This document shows, piece by piece, positions 1 through 5,553 of a stretch of 7,636 nucleotides of DNA (position 1 is its first letter; the number at the start of each line of letters is the position of its first letter). Under the pieces are notes generated by a model. The model saw only the letters and a program-made list of their open reading frames with translations, was not told the origin of the DNA and did not search any database. The translations under genes and the position numbers were made by a program. This DNA comes from UBA2882 sp051877575 (GTDB lineage Bacteria > Bacillota > Clostridia > Lachnospirales > Lachnospiraceae), in the NCBI GenBank assembly GCA_051877575.1, contig JBJEJA010000040.1, positions 1-7,636 on the forward strand. The letters are read 5' to 3'.

Positions 1-34
1 AAACAAAGAAACAACCCAAATGCTAAAGAAATGA
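1..34 (+). other. Possible 3' tail of an upstream gene
   Basis: Two frames end here soon after the window begins: one at TGA 32-34 (last residues NKETTQMLKK) and one at TAA 24-26 (TKKQPKC). Either could be the C-terminus of a gene starting upstream. The third frame is open from base 1 into the next gene. Nothing in 34 bases identifies a product, so this is only a flag. Confidence 0.2.
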
Positions 35-81
35 CGCAACAGATATGGTATAAAGCAGAAAATGTAAAGGAGTGGTTTATT

Positions 82-867
82 ATGAATATAAAATGTGAAG
101 AGGTCAGCAAGAAAATAGAAGAGATTAAAAAGGAATTGGAGCAGATTTACCGTCTGGAAAAGAAATTTCCTCAGGGGGAGCTGATATGCTCAAAAAACGG
201 CAAGCATTATAAGTGGTATGTGAGGGATCAAAAGGGTGTTTCTTATCTGCCTAAAGAGGAGAAGGTGCTTGCTGAAAAATTAGCCATGAAAAAATATTAT
301 GAGTATCGAAAACAGGAATTGGAAAGCGAGCTTGCGGCATGTAATGCATATGTACATAAAATGGGGACAAAAGAAGGAAAGGCAGAAAAACTTCTGATGC
401 ATCAAGAGTATGGGCGATTGGTTGAAAAGTATTTTGTCCCGGGAAATGAGGAACTACGGAATTGGCAGAATGCTCCTTATGATAAGCGGAAAAAGTATGA
501 GACCGGTTTGATCGTAAAGGGCACGCAGGGGAAGATGCTCAGATCAAAGTCGGAGGCAATGATTGACATGATGCTTTATAAAAATAAGATTCCGTTTCGG
601 TATGAAGAAAAGATTGTTTTAGACGGAATTGCATTTTATCCGGATTTTGTGATCAGACATCCTGTGACGGGGGAATTTTATTATTGGGAACATTTTGGCA
701 TGATGGATACGGAAGATTATCTCGAGCATGCATGCGACAAGCTTAAGATTTACTGTAAAAACGGAATAATACCATCCGTCAATCTGATTACGACATATGA
801 AACGAAAACACATCCGTTGAGTATTGAAAAAATAGAATTGATTATACAGGAGTATTTTTTGGAGTAA
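82..867 (+). CDS. Solitary PD-(D/E)XK nuclease-like protein, function unknown
   Basis: This 261-aa protein has two parts. The N-terminal part has a charged coiled-coil-like helix (about residues 6-35), then a motif ICSKNGKHYKWY (about 35-46) and a YLPKEEK segment. The C-terminal part (about 154-245) reads as a PD-(D/E)XK nuclease core: SKSE with Glu158, YPDF with Asp188, and YYWEHFGM with Glu203, followed by a helix rich in Lys/Tyr and an ITTYET strand. In the classical core a Lys follows the second acidic residue by one position (E-x-K). Here that position is Phe, so catalysis would need a Lys from elsewhere, such as the following helix (YLEHACDKLKIY). From memory, similar lone proteins are common in Lachnospiraceae without an assigned role. 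The start at 82 is chosen because AAAGGAG lies at 66-72 with good spacing. An in-frame ATG at 31 has no such site. No adjacent methylase, helicase or toxin partner is visible. The fold is inferred; substrate and activity are unknown. Confidence 0.8.
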   Translation: MNIKCEEVSKKIEEIKKELEQIYRLEKKFPQGELICSKNGKHYKWYVRDQKGVSYLPKEEKVLAEKLAMKKYYEYRKQELESELAACNAYVHKMGTKEGKAEKLLMHQEYGRLVEKYFVPGNEELRNWQNAPYDKRKKYETGLIVKGTQGKMLRSKSEAMIDMMLYKNKIPFRYEEKIVLDGIAFYPDFVIRHPVTGEFYYWEHFGMMDTEDYLEHACDKLKIYCKNGIIPSVNLITTYETKTHPLSIEKIELIIQEYFLE

Positions 868-884
868 ACATATTGTTTTTTTGA

Positions 885-907
885 GGTAAAAATATACTGT
901 TTTTACC
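885..907. repeat. Perfect 8-bp inverted repeat overlapping the holA -35 region
   Basis: The arms GGTAAAAA (885-892) and TTTTTACC (900-907) are perfect inverted copies separated by TATACTG. The right arm overlaps the likely -35 element of the following promoter, so an operator is a reasonable reading. A weak hairpin ending transcription of the upstream gene is possible too, but no T-run follows the right arm. Confidence 0.5.
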
Positions 908-928
908 CACGGGAAAATATGATATACT
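902..928 (+). promoter_or_regulatory. Predicted sigma-A promoter with extended -10, upstream of holA
   Basis: The -10 is TATACT (923-928), preceded by TG at 920-921, giving the extended form TG-N-TATACT. A weak -35 (TTTACC, 902-907) lies 15 bp upstream, somewhat short spacing that an extended -10 can tolerate. Transcription would start near 935, about 25 bases before the GGAGG ribosome binding site (952-956) and ATG 961. Confidence 0.55.
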
Positions 929-960
929 TACAATATGTCGATACACAATTCGGAGGAAAT

Positions 961-1944
961 ATGCAGCGGATTAATGAGGATATCAAAACGGGAAATTTCA
1001 AACAGATGTATCTGCTCTGCGGCAGTGAAGATTATCTGCGTAATCAGTATAAAGAACGGCTGAAGACGGCGCTGCTGGGCGAAGGCGATCAGATGAATCT
1101 TTCCTGTTTTGAAGGAAAGGATATCAGTCAGACACAATTGGTAGATCTGGCTGAGACCATGCCCTTTTTATCGGAGCGCAGAGTCATTGTCATAGAGAAT
1201 AGCGGGATGTTCAAAAATAGCAGTGATGTATTGGCAGATTATCTCAAAGAGGTTTCGCCTGCCACATTTTTTGTATTCAGCGAAAAAGAAGTGGATAAGC
1301 GAAACAGACTGTATAAGGTTGTCAAGGATCAGGGTTATATCAGCGAGTTTGGCGAGCAGGATGAAAATACGCTGAGCCGTTGGATCGCCGGTATTGTCAA
1401 AAAAGAAAACATGGAGATCGACAGGGCGGCCGTTGCCATGTTGTTGTACAAAACCGGGACAGATATGGAAAATATCCGCAGGGAATTGGAGAAGTGTATC
1501 TGTTACTGCATGAACCGTGGCAGGATTACCGTACAGGATGTGGAAACCATATGTACGGAACGGTTATCTAACCGCGTATTCGATATGATCAATTTCCTGG
1601 CAGCAGGCAAACAGGAGCAGGCCTTGAAACTATATTACGATCTGCTGGCTTTAAAGGAACCGCCCATGCGGATTTTGTTTCTGATTTCCAGACAGTTTAA
1701 TATGCTGTTGCAGACAAAATTGCTGCGGGAAAAAGGATATGATAAACGGATTATCGGCGAAAAGCTTGGTGTGGCACCTTTTATTGCCGGGAAATATATG
1801 GATCAGGCGGCGCATTTCAAGCGTTCGGTGCTTCGCAGGGCATTGGAGGATTGTGTACAGGCGGAAGAGGATGTCAAGACCGGCAAAATCGGCGATGTGA
1901 TGAGTGTGGAATTATTGATGATCAAGTATAGCAGCGTTTCATAA
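961..1944 (+). CDS. holA: DNA polymerase III, delta subunit (clamp loader)
   Basis: HolA is the delta subunit of the clamp loader. It opens the beta sliding clamp so that it can be placed on primed DNA at the replication fork. The 327-aa length is normal for the firmicute form (YqeN type). The N-terminal AAA+-like domain begins with the family hallmark MYLLCGSEDYLRNQY (residues 16-30) and includes the MPFLSERRVIVIEN segment (67-80). As usual for delta there is no functional Walker A ATP site. A small helical lid (about 140-205) carries the GTDMENIRRELEK stretch, and the C-terminal helical collar (about 206-327) includes RILFLISRQFNMLL (237-250). The start is set at ATG 961 by GGAGG at 952-956; the open frame extends 42 bases further upstream without a site. 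It has its own promoter and is followed after 11 bp by the zinc-ribbon gene. The rpsT gene, a frequent downstream neighbour of holA in Firmicutes, is absent here. Confidence 0.95.
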   Translation: MQRINEDIKTGNFKQMYLLCGSEDYLRNQYKERLKTALLGEGDQMNLSCFEGKDISQTQLVDLAETMPFLSERRVIVIENSGMFKNSSDVLADYLKEVSPATFFVFSEKEVDKRNRLYKVVKDQGYISEFGEQDENTLSRWIAGIVKKENMEIDRAAVAMLLYKTGTDMENIRRELEKCICYCMNRGRITVQDVETICTERLSNRVFDMINFLAAGKQEQALKLYYDLLALKEPPMRILFLISRQFNMLLQTKLLREKGYDKRIIGEKLGVAPFIAGKYMDQAAHFKRSVLRRALEDCVQAEEDVKTGKIGDVMSVELLMIKYSSVS

Positions 1945-1955
1945 GGAGAGGAAAT

Positions 1956-2510
1956 ATGTTTGGTTTTATTTTTACCGTAATCATTATTTGTATTATCATA
2001 CAGACTTTAAAAAAACAAAATAATCAGGGAAACAGATCACAAAACAGTCAGGGAGCATATGGGAGTGCGCCGTCAAATGGGCAGGGATACCGCCCGAATT
2101 CGGGGAATTATCAGGGGCAGCAGTCCGGTGGTGCCATGAGACAGACTGCAGGCGGGAGAAATGTGGCATCTCAGGCAACGAGAACATCTCAGACGGCGAA
2201 ATCCTCTCAGACAGTGAAGGCACCTCAGACAGCCAACACATCTCAAAAAGAAACATCCACCATGGATTATCTGAATGAAAAGGCAAAACAGGACCAAAGG
2301 GAGCATGCGATTGAAAAAATGCAGGAAAACAAACGGGTTGACCGGAAGTACGGCAACAGACCTGTGGGTGGCAGATATCTGTTGGGAGATCCGGTTCCGT
2401 CGGGAATGCGGATCGTATACTGCCCGTATTGCGGCGCAGAAAATCTTGTAAAGATCGGATTCCGTGACGACCGTGACTGCTATTTCTGCAGAAGCAGGCT
2501 GGAGAGTTAG
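1956..2510 (+). CDS. Membrane-anchored zinc-ribbon protein with low-complexity linker
   Basis: I do not recognise a named family for this 184-aa protein. It begins with a hydrophobic segment FGFIFTVIIICIIIQTL (about 2-18) followed by KK, which reads as a single N-terminal membrane anchor or uncleaved signal. Residues 20-103 are a disordered, Gln/Asn/Ser/Gly/Thr-rich linker, and residues 72-101 hold five hexapeptide repeats of SQTxxx type. A charged helical stretch (about 104-132) precedes the C-terminal zinc ribbon, CPYCGAEN (Cys156, Cys159) and CYFC (Cys175, Cys178), which should bind one zinc ion. Following the positive-inside rule, KK just after the helix suggests that the linker and ribbon are cytoplasmic. 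An AAGGAG site (1943-1948) overlaps the holA stop codon, so the two genes are probably co-transcribed and translationally coupled. A role in nucleic-acid or protein binding at the membrane is possible but not shown. Confidence 0.8.
   Translation: MFGFIFTVIIICIIIQTLKKQNNQGNRSQNSQGAYGSAPSNGQGYRPNSGNYQGQQSGGAMRQTAGGRNVASQATRTSQTAKSSQTVKAPQTANTSQKETSTMDYLNEKAKQDQREHAIEKMQENKRVDRKYGNRPVGGRYLLGDPVPSGMRIVYCPYCGAENLVKIGFRDDRDCYFCRSRLES
2169..2258 (+). repeat. Five 18-bp tandem repeats inside the zinc-ribbon gene
   Basis: Five in-frame 18-base units encode SQATRT, SQTAKS, SQTVKA, PQTANT and SQKETS. The core TCTCAGAC(A/G)G recurs with few changes. The unit is a multiple of three, so copy-number change would keep the frame, giving a linker of variable length between the membrane anchor and the zinc ribbon. 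Confidence 0.75.
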
Positions 2511-2591
2511 CGGAAGAGAATTAACGAGTTAGTGGAAGCAAACCAAAGAATTGGCGGAAGCGAACCAAAGAATTGGAGAAAGCAGATTTTT
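2504..2591. repeat. Four degenerate 22-bp tandem repeats at the 3' end of the zinc-ribbon gene
   Basis: Four consecutive 22-base units start at 2504, 2526, 2548 and 2570. Each begins GAGTTAG or GAATTGG and continues (Y)GGAAGC or close to it; units 2 and 3 share GGAAGC(A/G)AACCAAA. The first unit includes the stop codon of the preceding gene. The 22-base period is not a multiple of three and no open frame runs through the array, so it is not a coding repeat. The last unit is the most diverged. Confidence 0.65.
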
Positions 2592-2631
2592 CCTGCATAG
2601 CTTGTTGAACATGGTATTTTATGAAAAATGA

Positions 2632-2683
2632 GGCGATTGTATATTCATATAACTGGACTATACAATTGCCTTTTTAACTTTTT
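2632..2683 (+). terminator. Rho-independent terminator after the holA / zinc-ribbon unit
   Basis: GGCGATTGTATA (2632-2643) pairs with TATACAATTGCC (2659-2670) over 12 bp with one G-U wobble, around a 15-base loop. TTTTTAACTTTTT (2671-2683) follows directly. An A-run just before the stem could also pair with the T-run, so it might work in both directions, although no convergent gene is present. Confidence 0.85.
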
Positions 2684-2700
2684 CTGAAATTCTTTGTAAC

Positions 2701-2729
2701 GAAACCGAATTTTTTTCCATGAATGTCAT
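2701..2729 (+). promoter_or_regulatory. Tentative ECF-type promoter for the sigma / anti-sigma operon
   Basis: GAAACC (2701-2706) resembles the AAC-containing -35 core of ECF sigma factors. TGTCAT lies 17 bases further at 2724-2729, and the spacer holds a run of seven T, as in many Bacillus ECF promoters. No housekeeping TTGACA/TATAAT pair is visible in 2684-2765. Autoregulation is inferred; the elements are short and this call is weak. Confidence 0.35.
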
Positions 2730-2765
2730 AGAGAAACAGAATGAAAAGCAGAAAGGGGTGGGAAG

Positions 2766-3260
2766 ATGCCGTCCATGGATGAGGTGTATCAGAAATACGC
2801 CAGAATGGTTTACAGGTTTCTGTTGTCAAAAACGCATGATGAAAACATTGCAGAGGAACTGACACAGGAAACTTTTTATCAGGCCGTCAGATGTATCGGA
2901 AAATATGACGAGTCCTGTAAGATATCCACGTGGCTTTGCGCGATTGCAAAAAATCAGCTCCGGGAATATCTGCGTAAGTATCCGCCCCGGGAGAATATCT
3001 ATGCACAAAATCATGACCAAAGTCAAAGGGTTCCGTCTGCGGAGGAAGACTATTTCAAAGCAGCGGAAAGAATAACACTGATGAAACGGCTGCATTCCTG
3101 CCCCGAGCCTTTCCGGGAAGTCTTGTATTTGAGAATATTCGGAAATCTTTCCTTCAAGGAGATTGGTGAGATTATGGGAAAAACGGAAAACTGGGCGCGG
3201 GTAACGTTTTACAGGGGGAAAGAAAAACTGCGAAAGGATGTGAGAAATGATGAAAAATAA
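2766..3260 (+). CDS. ECF-family RNA polymerase sigma factor
   Basis: This 164-aa protein has the two-domain plan of an extracytoplasmic-function sigma factor, directing RNA polymerase to a small regulon in response to an envelope or external signal. Region 2 spans about residues 8-72: YARMVYRFLLSK, the core-binding AEELTQETFYQA (29-40) and the -10 recognition helix KISTWLCAIAKNQLREYLRK (52-71). A linker with PPRE follows. Region 4 spans about 104-158, with PEPFREVLYLRIFGNLSFKEIGEIM containing the helix-turn-helix and NWARVTFYRGKEKLRK as the -35 recognition end. Regions 1 and 3 are absent, as expected. ATG 2766 follows the purine-rich AAAGGGGTG at 2752-2760. The reading frame overlaps the anti-sigma gene by 14 bp. 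The exact ECF group and its regulon cannot be read from this window. Confidence 0.93.
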   Translation: MPSMDEVYQKYARMVYRFLLSKTHDENIAEELTQETFYQAVRCIGKYDESCKISTWLCAIAKNQLREYLRKYPPRENIYAQNHDQSQRVPSAEEDYFKAAERITLMKRLHSCPEPFREVLYLRIFGNLSFKEIGEIMGKTENWARVTFYRGKEKLRKDVRNDEK

Positions 3261-4221
3261 AATTCCATGCGAAGTAATACGGGATTTGCTGCCGTCTTAT
3301 ATTGACGGCCTGACAAGCGACATTACAAATGCCGAGATCAAAACGCATATGAAAGAATGTGCATCCTGCAAGGATGTTCTGGATGCAATGAAAAATCCGG
3401 ATGCGGAGCCTGTTGATAATGCGAATACAGAGGAAATCGATTTCCTGAGGAAAACAAGAAGAAAAGTAAAAAATACGGTTTTGGGGATTGTTCTGGCAGC
3501 CGTTTTGGGAATTGTGGTTGTCACGGCTGTCAGATTTATGATGATCGGACATGATATCAACAGTGACTATATCGTATATGATATGGAAGTGGACGGCTGT
3601 CGCCTTTCCATACAAGGTAGAACGACATCAGATTCCGGGATTCGAAAGGTGGAAATTGCCGAAGCCGGAGGGATTGTGCGGATTGATTTTAAAGGAGTAG
3701 ACAGCAGTTTGATTTACAGCAGCTCTTTTGAAAAAGAATATACCGCATCGGAACCGATCAGTGAAATTGTTATCGGAAACAGGGTTGTATGGTCCGATGG
3801 AGAAGTAATTTCTCCGATCACATCTGCTGTTTTTCAGACAGGTCATGCTTACGCAGGCGATATGCCCGCAAACGGTCAGACAGCAAGTGCATTGAATATC
3901 GACGGATTTTTAGGAAACTTTACCAGTGAACTCCGGACCACCGGGGAGCCTTATGGATGGAAAATAACACCGGAGAACAGTTTTTCGGCGGACAGACGGG
4001 AAGTTGTGGAAGAAAGAATGAAATCCTATGCCTATGTTATCCTCGCTGTGATTGATAATCTGGGAGAGGTGACCTTTGAGTATGAAATAGATGGAGAGGT
4101 ATATGAGCTGACAGTCAATACAGATGATGCAACGTCGTATGCAGGAGAAGAAATCAAATCTGTGGGCAAAGATATCAATCGCTTACAGCGTTTAATGGAA
4201 CAAACCGGGCTTGCCATGTAG
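3247..4221 (+). CDS. Transmembrane zinc-finger anti-sigma factor, DUF4825-like C-terminus
   Basis: This 324-aa protein is the likely partner that holds the preceding ECF sigma factor inactive at the membrane. The cytoplasmic N-terminus carries the zinc anti-sigma signature: Cys8, then HMKECASC with His34, Cys38 and Cys41 (H-x3-C-x2-C). A basic stretch RKTRRKVK precedes one membrane helix (about 77-100, TVLGIVLAAVLGIVVVTAVR). The long exterior part has a beta-rich segment (about 105-198), then a region resembling DUF4825 (about 203-318), with AGD, ELRTTGEPYGWKI (228-240) and a C-terminal YAYVILAVIDNLGEVTF helix-strand. That second assignment is from memory of the family pattern. The start overlaps the sigma gene by 14 bp, with AAAGG at 3233-3237, so the two are translationally coupled. 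ATG 3250 is an alternative start one codon later. The exterior domains presumably sense the signal; the ligand is unknown. Confidence 0.88.
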   Translation: MMKNKIPCEVIRDLLPSYIDGLTSDITNAEIKTHMKECASCKDVLDAMKNPDAEPVDNANTEEIDFLRKTRRKVKNTVLGIVLAAVLGIVVVTAVRFMMIGHDINSDYIVYDMEVDGCRLSIQGRTTSDSGIRKVEIAEAGGIVRIDFKGVDSSLIYSSSFEKEYTASEPISEIVIGNRVVWSDGEVISPITSAVFQTGHAYAGDMPANGQTASALNIDGFLGNFTSELRTTGEPYGWKITPENSFSADRREVVEERMKSYAYVILAVIDNLGEVTFEYEIDGEVYELTVNTDDATSYAGEEIKSVGKDINRLQRLMEQTGLAM

Positions 4222-4237
4222 TATGCTTTTTCATACC

Positions 4238-4271
4238 ATGTATCATTTTTCTGCGTACTTGATACATTTTT
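4238..4271 (+). terminator. Hairpin with T-run after the anti-sigma gene; overlaps the next -35
   Basis: ATGTATCA (4238-4245) and TGATACAT (4260-4267) form a perfect 8-bp inverted repeat around a 14-base loop, ending in TTTTT (4267-4271). A smaller hairpin, GTATG-CTTTTT-CATAC (4221-4236), lies just before it and overlaps the anti-sigma stop. The stem is A/T-rich, so termination would be modest. The right arm is also the -35 region of the nitroreductase-like gene, so it may be an operator instead. Confidence 0.4.
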
Positions 4272-4286
4272 GGGATATAGTATGAT
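4259..4286 (+). promoter_or_regulatory. Strong sigma-A promoter for the nitroreductase-like gene
   Basis: TTGATA (4259-4264) and TATGAT (4281-4286) each match the consensus at five of six bases, with a 16-bp spacer. Transcription should begin near 4292-4294. The gene therefore has its own promoter and need not depend on the sigma / anti-sigma operon. Confidence 0.7.
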
Positions 4287-4293
4287 TAAAATA

Positions 4294-4307
4294 TCGATAC
4301 GTATCGA
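4294..4307. promoter_or_regulatory. Perfect 14-bp palindrome at the predicted transcription start (operator)
   Basis: TCGATACGTATCGA is a perfect palindrome located at the expected +1 of the preceding promoter, where a bound repressor would block initiation. Its half-site GATAC also occurs at 4261-4265 and inverted at 4240-4244, so four half-sites cluster around this promoter. No regulator gene is adjacent that clearly goes with it. Confidence 0.55.
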
Positions 4308-4342
4308 GAACATGAACAGATGGTAAGAAGGAGCTGATAGAT

Positions 4343-4816
4343 ATGACAAATGAGACATTAAAGGTTATGGAAGAGCGATCTTCCTGTATGGCATTTACGG
4401 GAGAGGTGACAGACAAAGCGTTGCTTGATGAAATGGAGGAAGAGACGCTTCATATGATGTCTGTCATACCGGAGTATAAAGGATTCTATGATACCGTTAC
4501 CTCTACGGGAATGAAACTTTTCTACGGTGCGCCCTGTATGATTGTGCTTCCTTATGATAAGAGCAATGTCTATGCAAAATTCGACTGCGGAATTGCCGGT
4601 CAGTCCATTGCCGTTGCGGCACAGTCGCTGGGGGTTGCGAGTCACATTATTGCGATCAACGAAGTGGCATTTATGGGAGACAAAGGGGATGCGTTGAAGG
4701 AGAAACTGCAGTTCCCCGAAAATTATGAGTTTGGGCTTGCTGTTCTTCTTGGAAAAGCAGCAAAACCGAAGGCGCCCCATGAACCGAATCCGGAGAAGAT
4801 CGTGTATATTTCGTAA
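4343..4816 (+). CDS. Shortened nitroreductase-family protein missing much of its FMN site
   Basis: Intact members of this family are FMN-dependent NAD(P)H oxidoreductases acting as dimers. This 157-aa protein keeps recognisable parts: the N-terminal helix ETLKVMEERSSCMAF (4-18), then DKALLDEMEEET (24-35), YGAPCMIVLPYDKS (61-74), the central helix DCGIAGQSIAVAAQSLGVAS (81-100), and the tail QFPENYEFGLAVLLG (123-137) with PHEPNPEKIVYI. The usual stretch between the 'FT.E' turn and the 'VTDKALL' strand is missing. That stretch contains a helix, an APSxxNxQPW-type FMN/substrate segment and a beta strand, roughly 30-40 residues. The position normally Arg or Lys in R-S-x-R/K is Met16. The frame is intact and AAGGAG (4328-4333) precedes ATG 4343. 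Either this is an in-frame deletion on the way to a pseudogene, or a protein kept for another role. The expected missing segment is from family knowledge, not an alignment. Confidence 0.8.
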   Translation: MTNETLKVMEERSSCMAFTGEVTDKALLDEMEEETLHMMSVIPEYKGFYDTVTSTGMKLFYGAPCMIVLPYDKSNVYAKFDCGIAGQSIAVAAQSLGVASHIIAINEVAFMGDKGDALKEKLQFPENYEFGLAVLLGKAAKPKAPHEPNPEKIVYIS

Positions 4817-4860
4817 AAAATGAAACCGGGGTGTTTCTGATCCGATCAATACTTTCCGTA

Positions 4861-4887
4861 TTGCGTCCACCATTTTTATGCTATAAT
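4861..4887 (+). promoter_or_regulatory. Extended -10 promoter for the prolyl-tRNA editing gene
   Basis: TATAAT (4882-4887) matches the -10 consensus exactly and is preceded by TG at 4879-4880 (TG-C-TATAAT). The -35 is poor; TTGCGT (4861-4866) at 15-bp spacing is the best candidate. The start would be near 4894. No convincing terminator separates this gene from the nitroreductase-like gene; a small hairpin (CAATAC-TTTCC-GTATTG, 4847-4863) lacks a T-run. Confidence 0.6.
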
Positions 4888-4900
4888 ATATTCGAAATTT

Positions 4901-4920
4901 TTTGCCGTTCTGCAGGCAAA
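4901..4920 (+). other. 5' leader hairpin before the editing gene
   Basis: TTTGCC (4901-4906) and GGCAAA (4915-4920) form a perfect 6-bp stem with an 8-base loop, a few bases after the predicted transcription start. No T-run follows, so it is not a terminator. It could stabilise the mRNA 5' end; no known riboswitch fold is recognised. Confidence 0.35.
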
Positions 4921-4946
4921 GTAAAAGACGAACAACAGGAGACAGC

Positions 4947-5507
4947 GTGAGAAAAATGATGACATTAGAGAATGGACGACCAAAAGATGAAACGGGAAGA
5001 TTAGAGAAGGAGATCCGTGTATATGATTTTTTAGACCGGTTGCATGTGGAATATCAGAGAGTGGATCATGAAGCGGCCGATACCATGGAAGCCTGTCTGG
5101 CCATAGATGAGGTTTTAGCTCCGGCAGTCATATGCAAAAATCTTTTTTTGACCAATTCGGCAAAAACGGAATATTATCTGCTGCTGATTTGTGAGGATAA
5201 GAAATTCCGGACGGCAGAGGTTTCCAAGCAGATCGGCAGCACCAGATTGTCCTTTGCCGGACCGGATAAAATGTCAGAGCTGCTGGATATCACACCGGGG
5301 TCGGTCAGTGTCATGGGGCTGATAAATGACCATGATCATCAGGTGAAACTTTTGATCGATGAGGATATTATGAAATCTGCGTATTTCGGATGTCATCCTT
5401 GTGTAAATACATCCAGCTTAAGGCTGAAAACGGAAGATCTGTTTGAAAAGATTTTGCCGGCGCTCGGCTACACATACACAGGTGTGAGAATCAAAGGTGA
5501 ATTATAG
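4947..5507 (+). CDS. Stand-alone prolyl-tRNA editing protein (YbaK/ProX family, ProXp-ala-like)
   Basis: Proteins of this family hydrolyse mischarged tRNA, typically Ala-tRNA(Pro), backing up the proofreading of prolyl-tRNA synthetase in the cytoplasm. The 186-aa sequence fits one whole editing domain: an N-terminal helix EKEIRVYDFLDRLHVEYQRVDHE (20-42), the ICKNLFL strand (62-68) with the Lys-Asn pair (64-65) typical of the active site, TEYYLLLICEDKKF (74-87), RLSFAGPDKMSELLDITPGSVSVMGLIND (100-128) with the GSV turn, and GCHPCVNTSSLRL (148-160) with the family HP-x2-NT signature. The start is placed at GTG 4947, five bases after AGGAG (4937-4941). ATG 4956 and 4959 are alternatives with long spacing. 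It is not fused to proS. The family is certain; whether Ala or another amino acid is removed is inferred. It has its own promoter and stands between unrelated genes. Confidence 0.88.
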   Translation: MRKMMTLENGRPKDETGRLEKEIRVYDFLDRLHVEYQRVDHEAADTMEACLAIDEVLAPAVICKNLFLTNSAKTEYYLLLICEDKKFRTAEVSKQIGSTRLSFAGPDKMSELLDITPGSVSVMGLINDHDHQVKLLIDEDIMKSAYFGCHPCVNTSSLRLKTEDLFEKILPALGYTYTGVRIKGEL

Positions 5508-5553
5508 AAGAAGGAAACATTTTTGTATTAAATGTGGATGATTGTTTCGTTTA

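Noticed and set aside
31..81. ATG 31 as the start of the nuclease-like gene
   Set aside because: No ribosome binding site precedes it, whereas AAAGGAG at 66-72 sits well before ATG 82.
3172..3615. Minus-strand open frame of 147 codons
   Set aside because: It is the complement of the sigma / anti-sigma junction and shows no domain or start signals.
4818..4863. Possible terminator or riboswitch after the nitroreductase-like gene
   Set aside because: Only 5-6 bp stems without a T-run were found, and no known riboswitch core is recognisable.
4358..4873. Minus-strand open frame of 171 codons
   Set aside because: It lies opposite the nitroreductase-like gene, has no recognisable domain, and no ribosome site or promoter supports it.
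4902..4946. TTG 4902 as the start of the editing gene
   Set aside because: It lies within the leader hairpin with no ribosome site; AGGAG at 4937-4941 fits GTG 4947.
5514..5548. Hairpins after the editing gene (ACATTT / AAATGT and GAAACA / TGTTTC)
   Set aside because: The stems are short, A/T-rich and mutually exclusive, with no clean T-run, so a terminator cannot be claimed.
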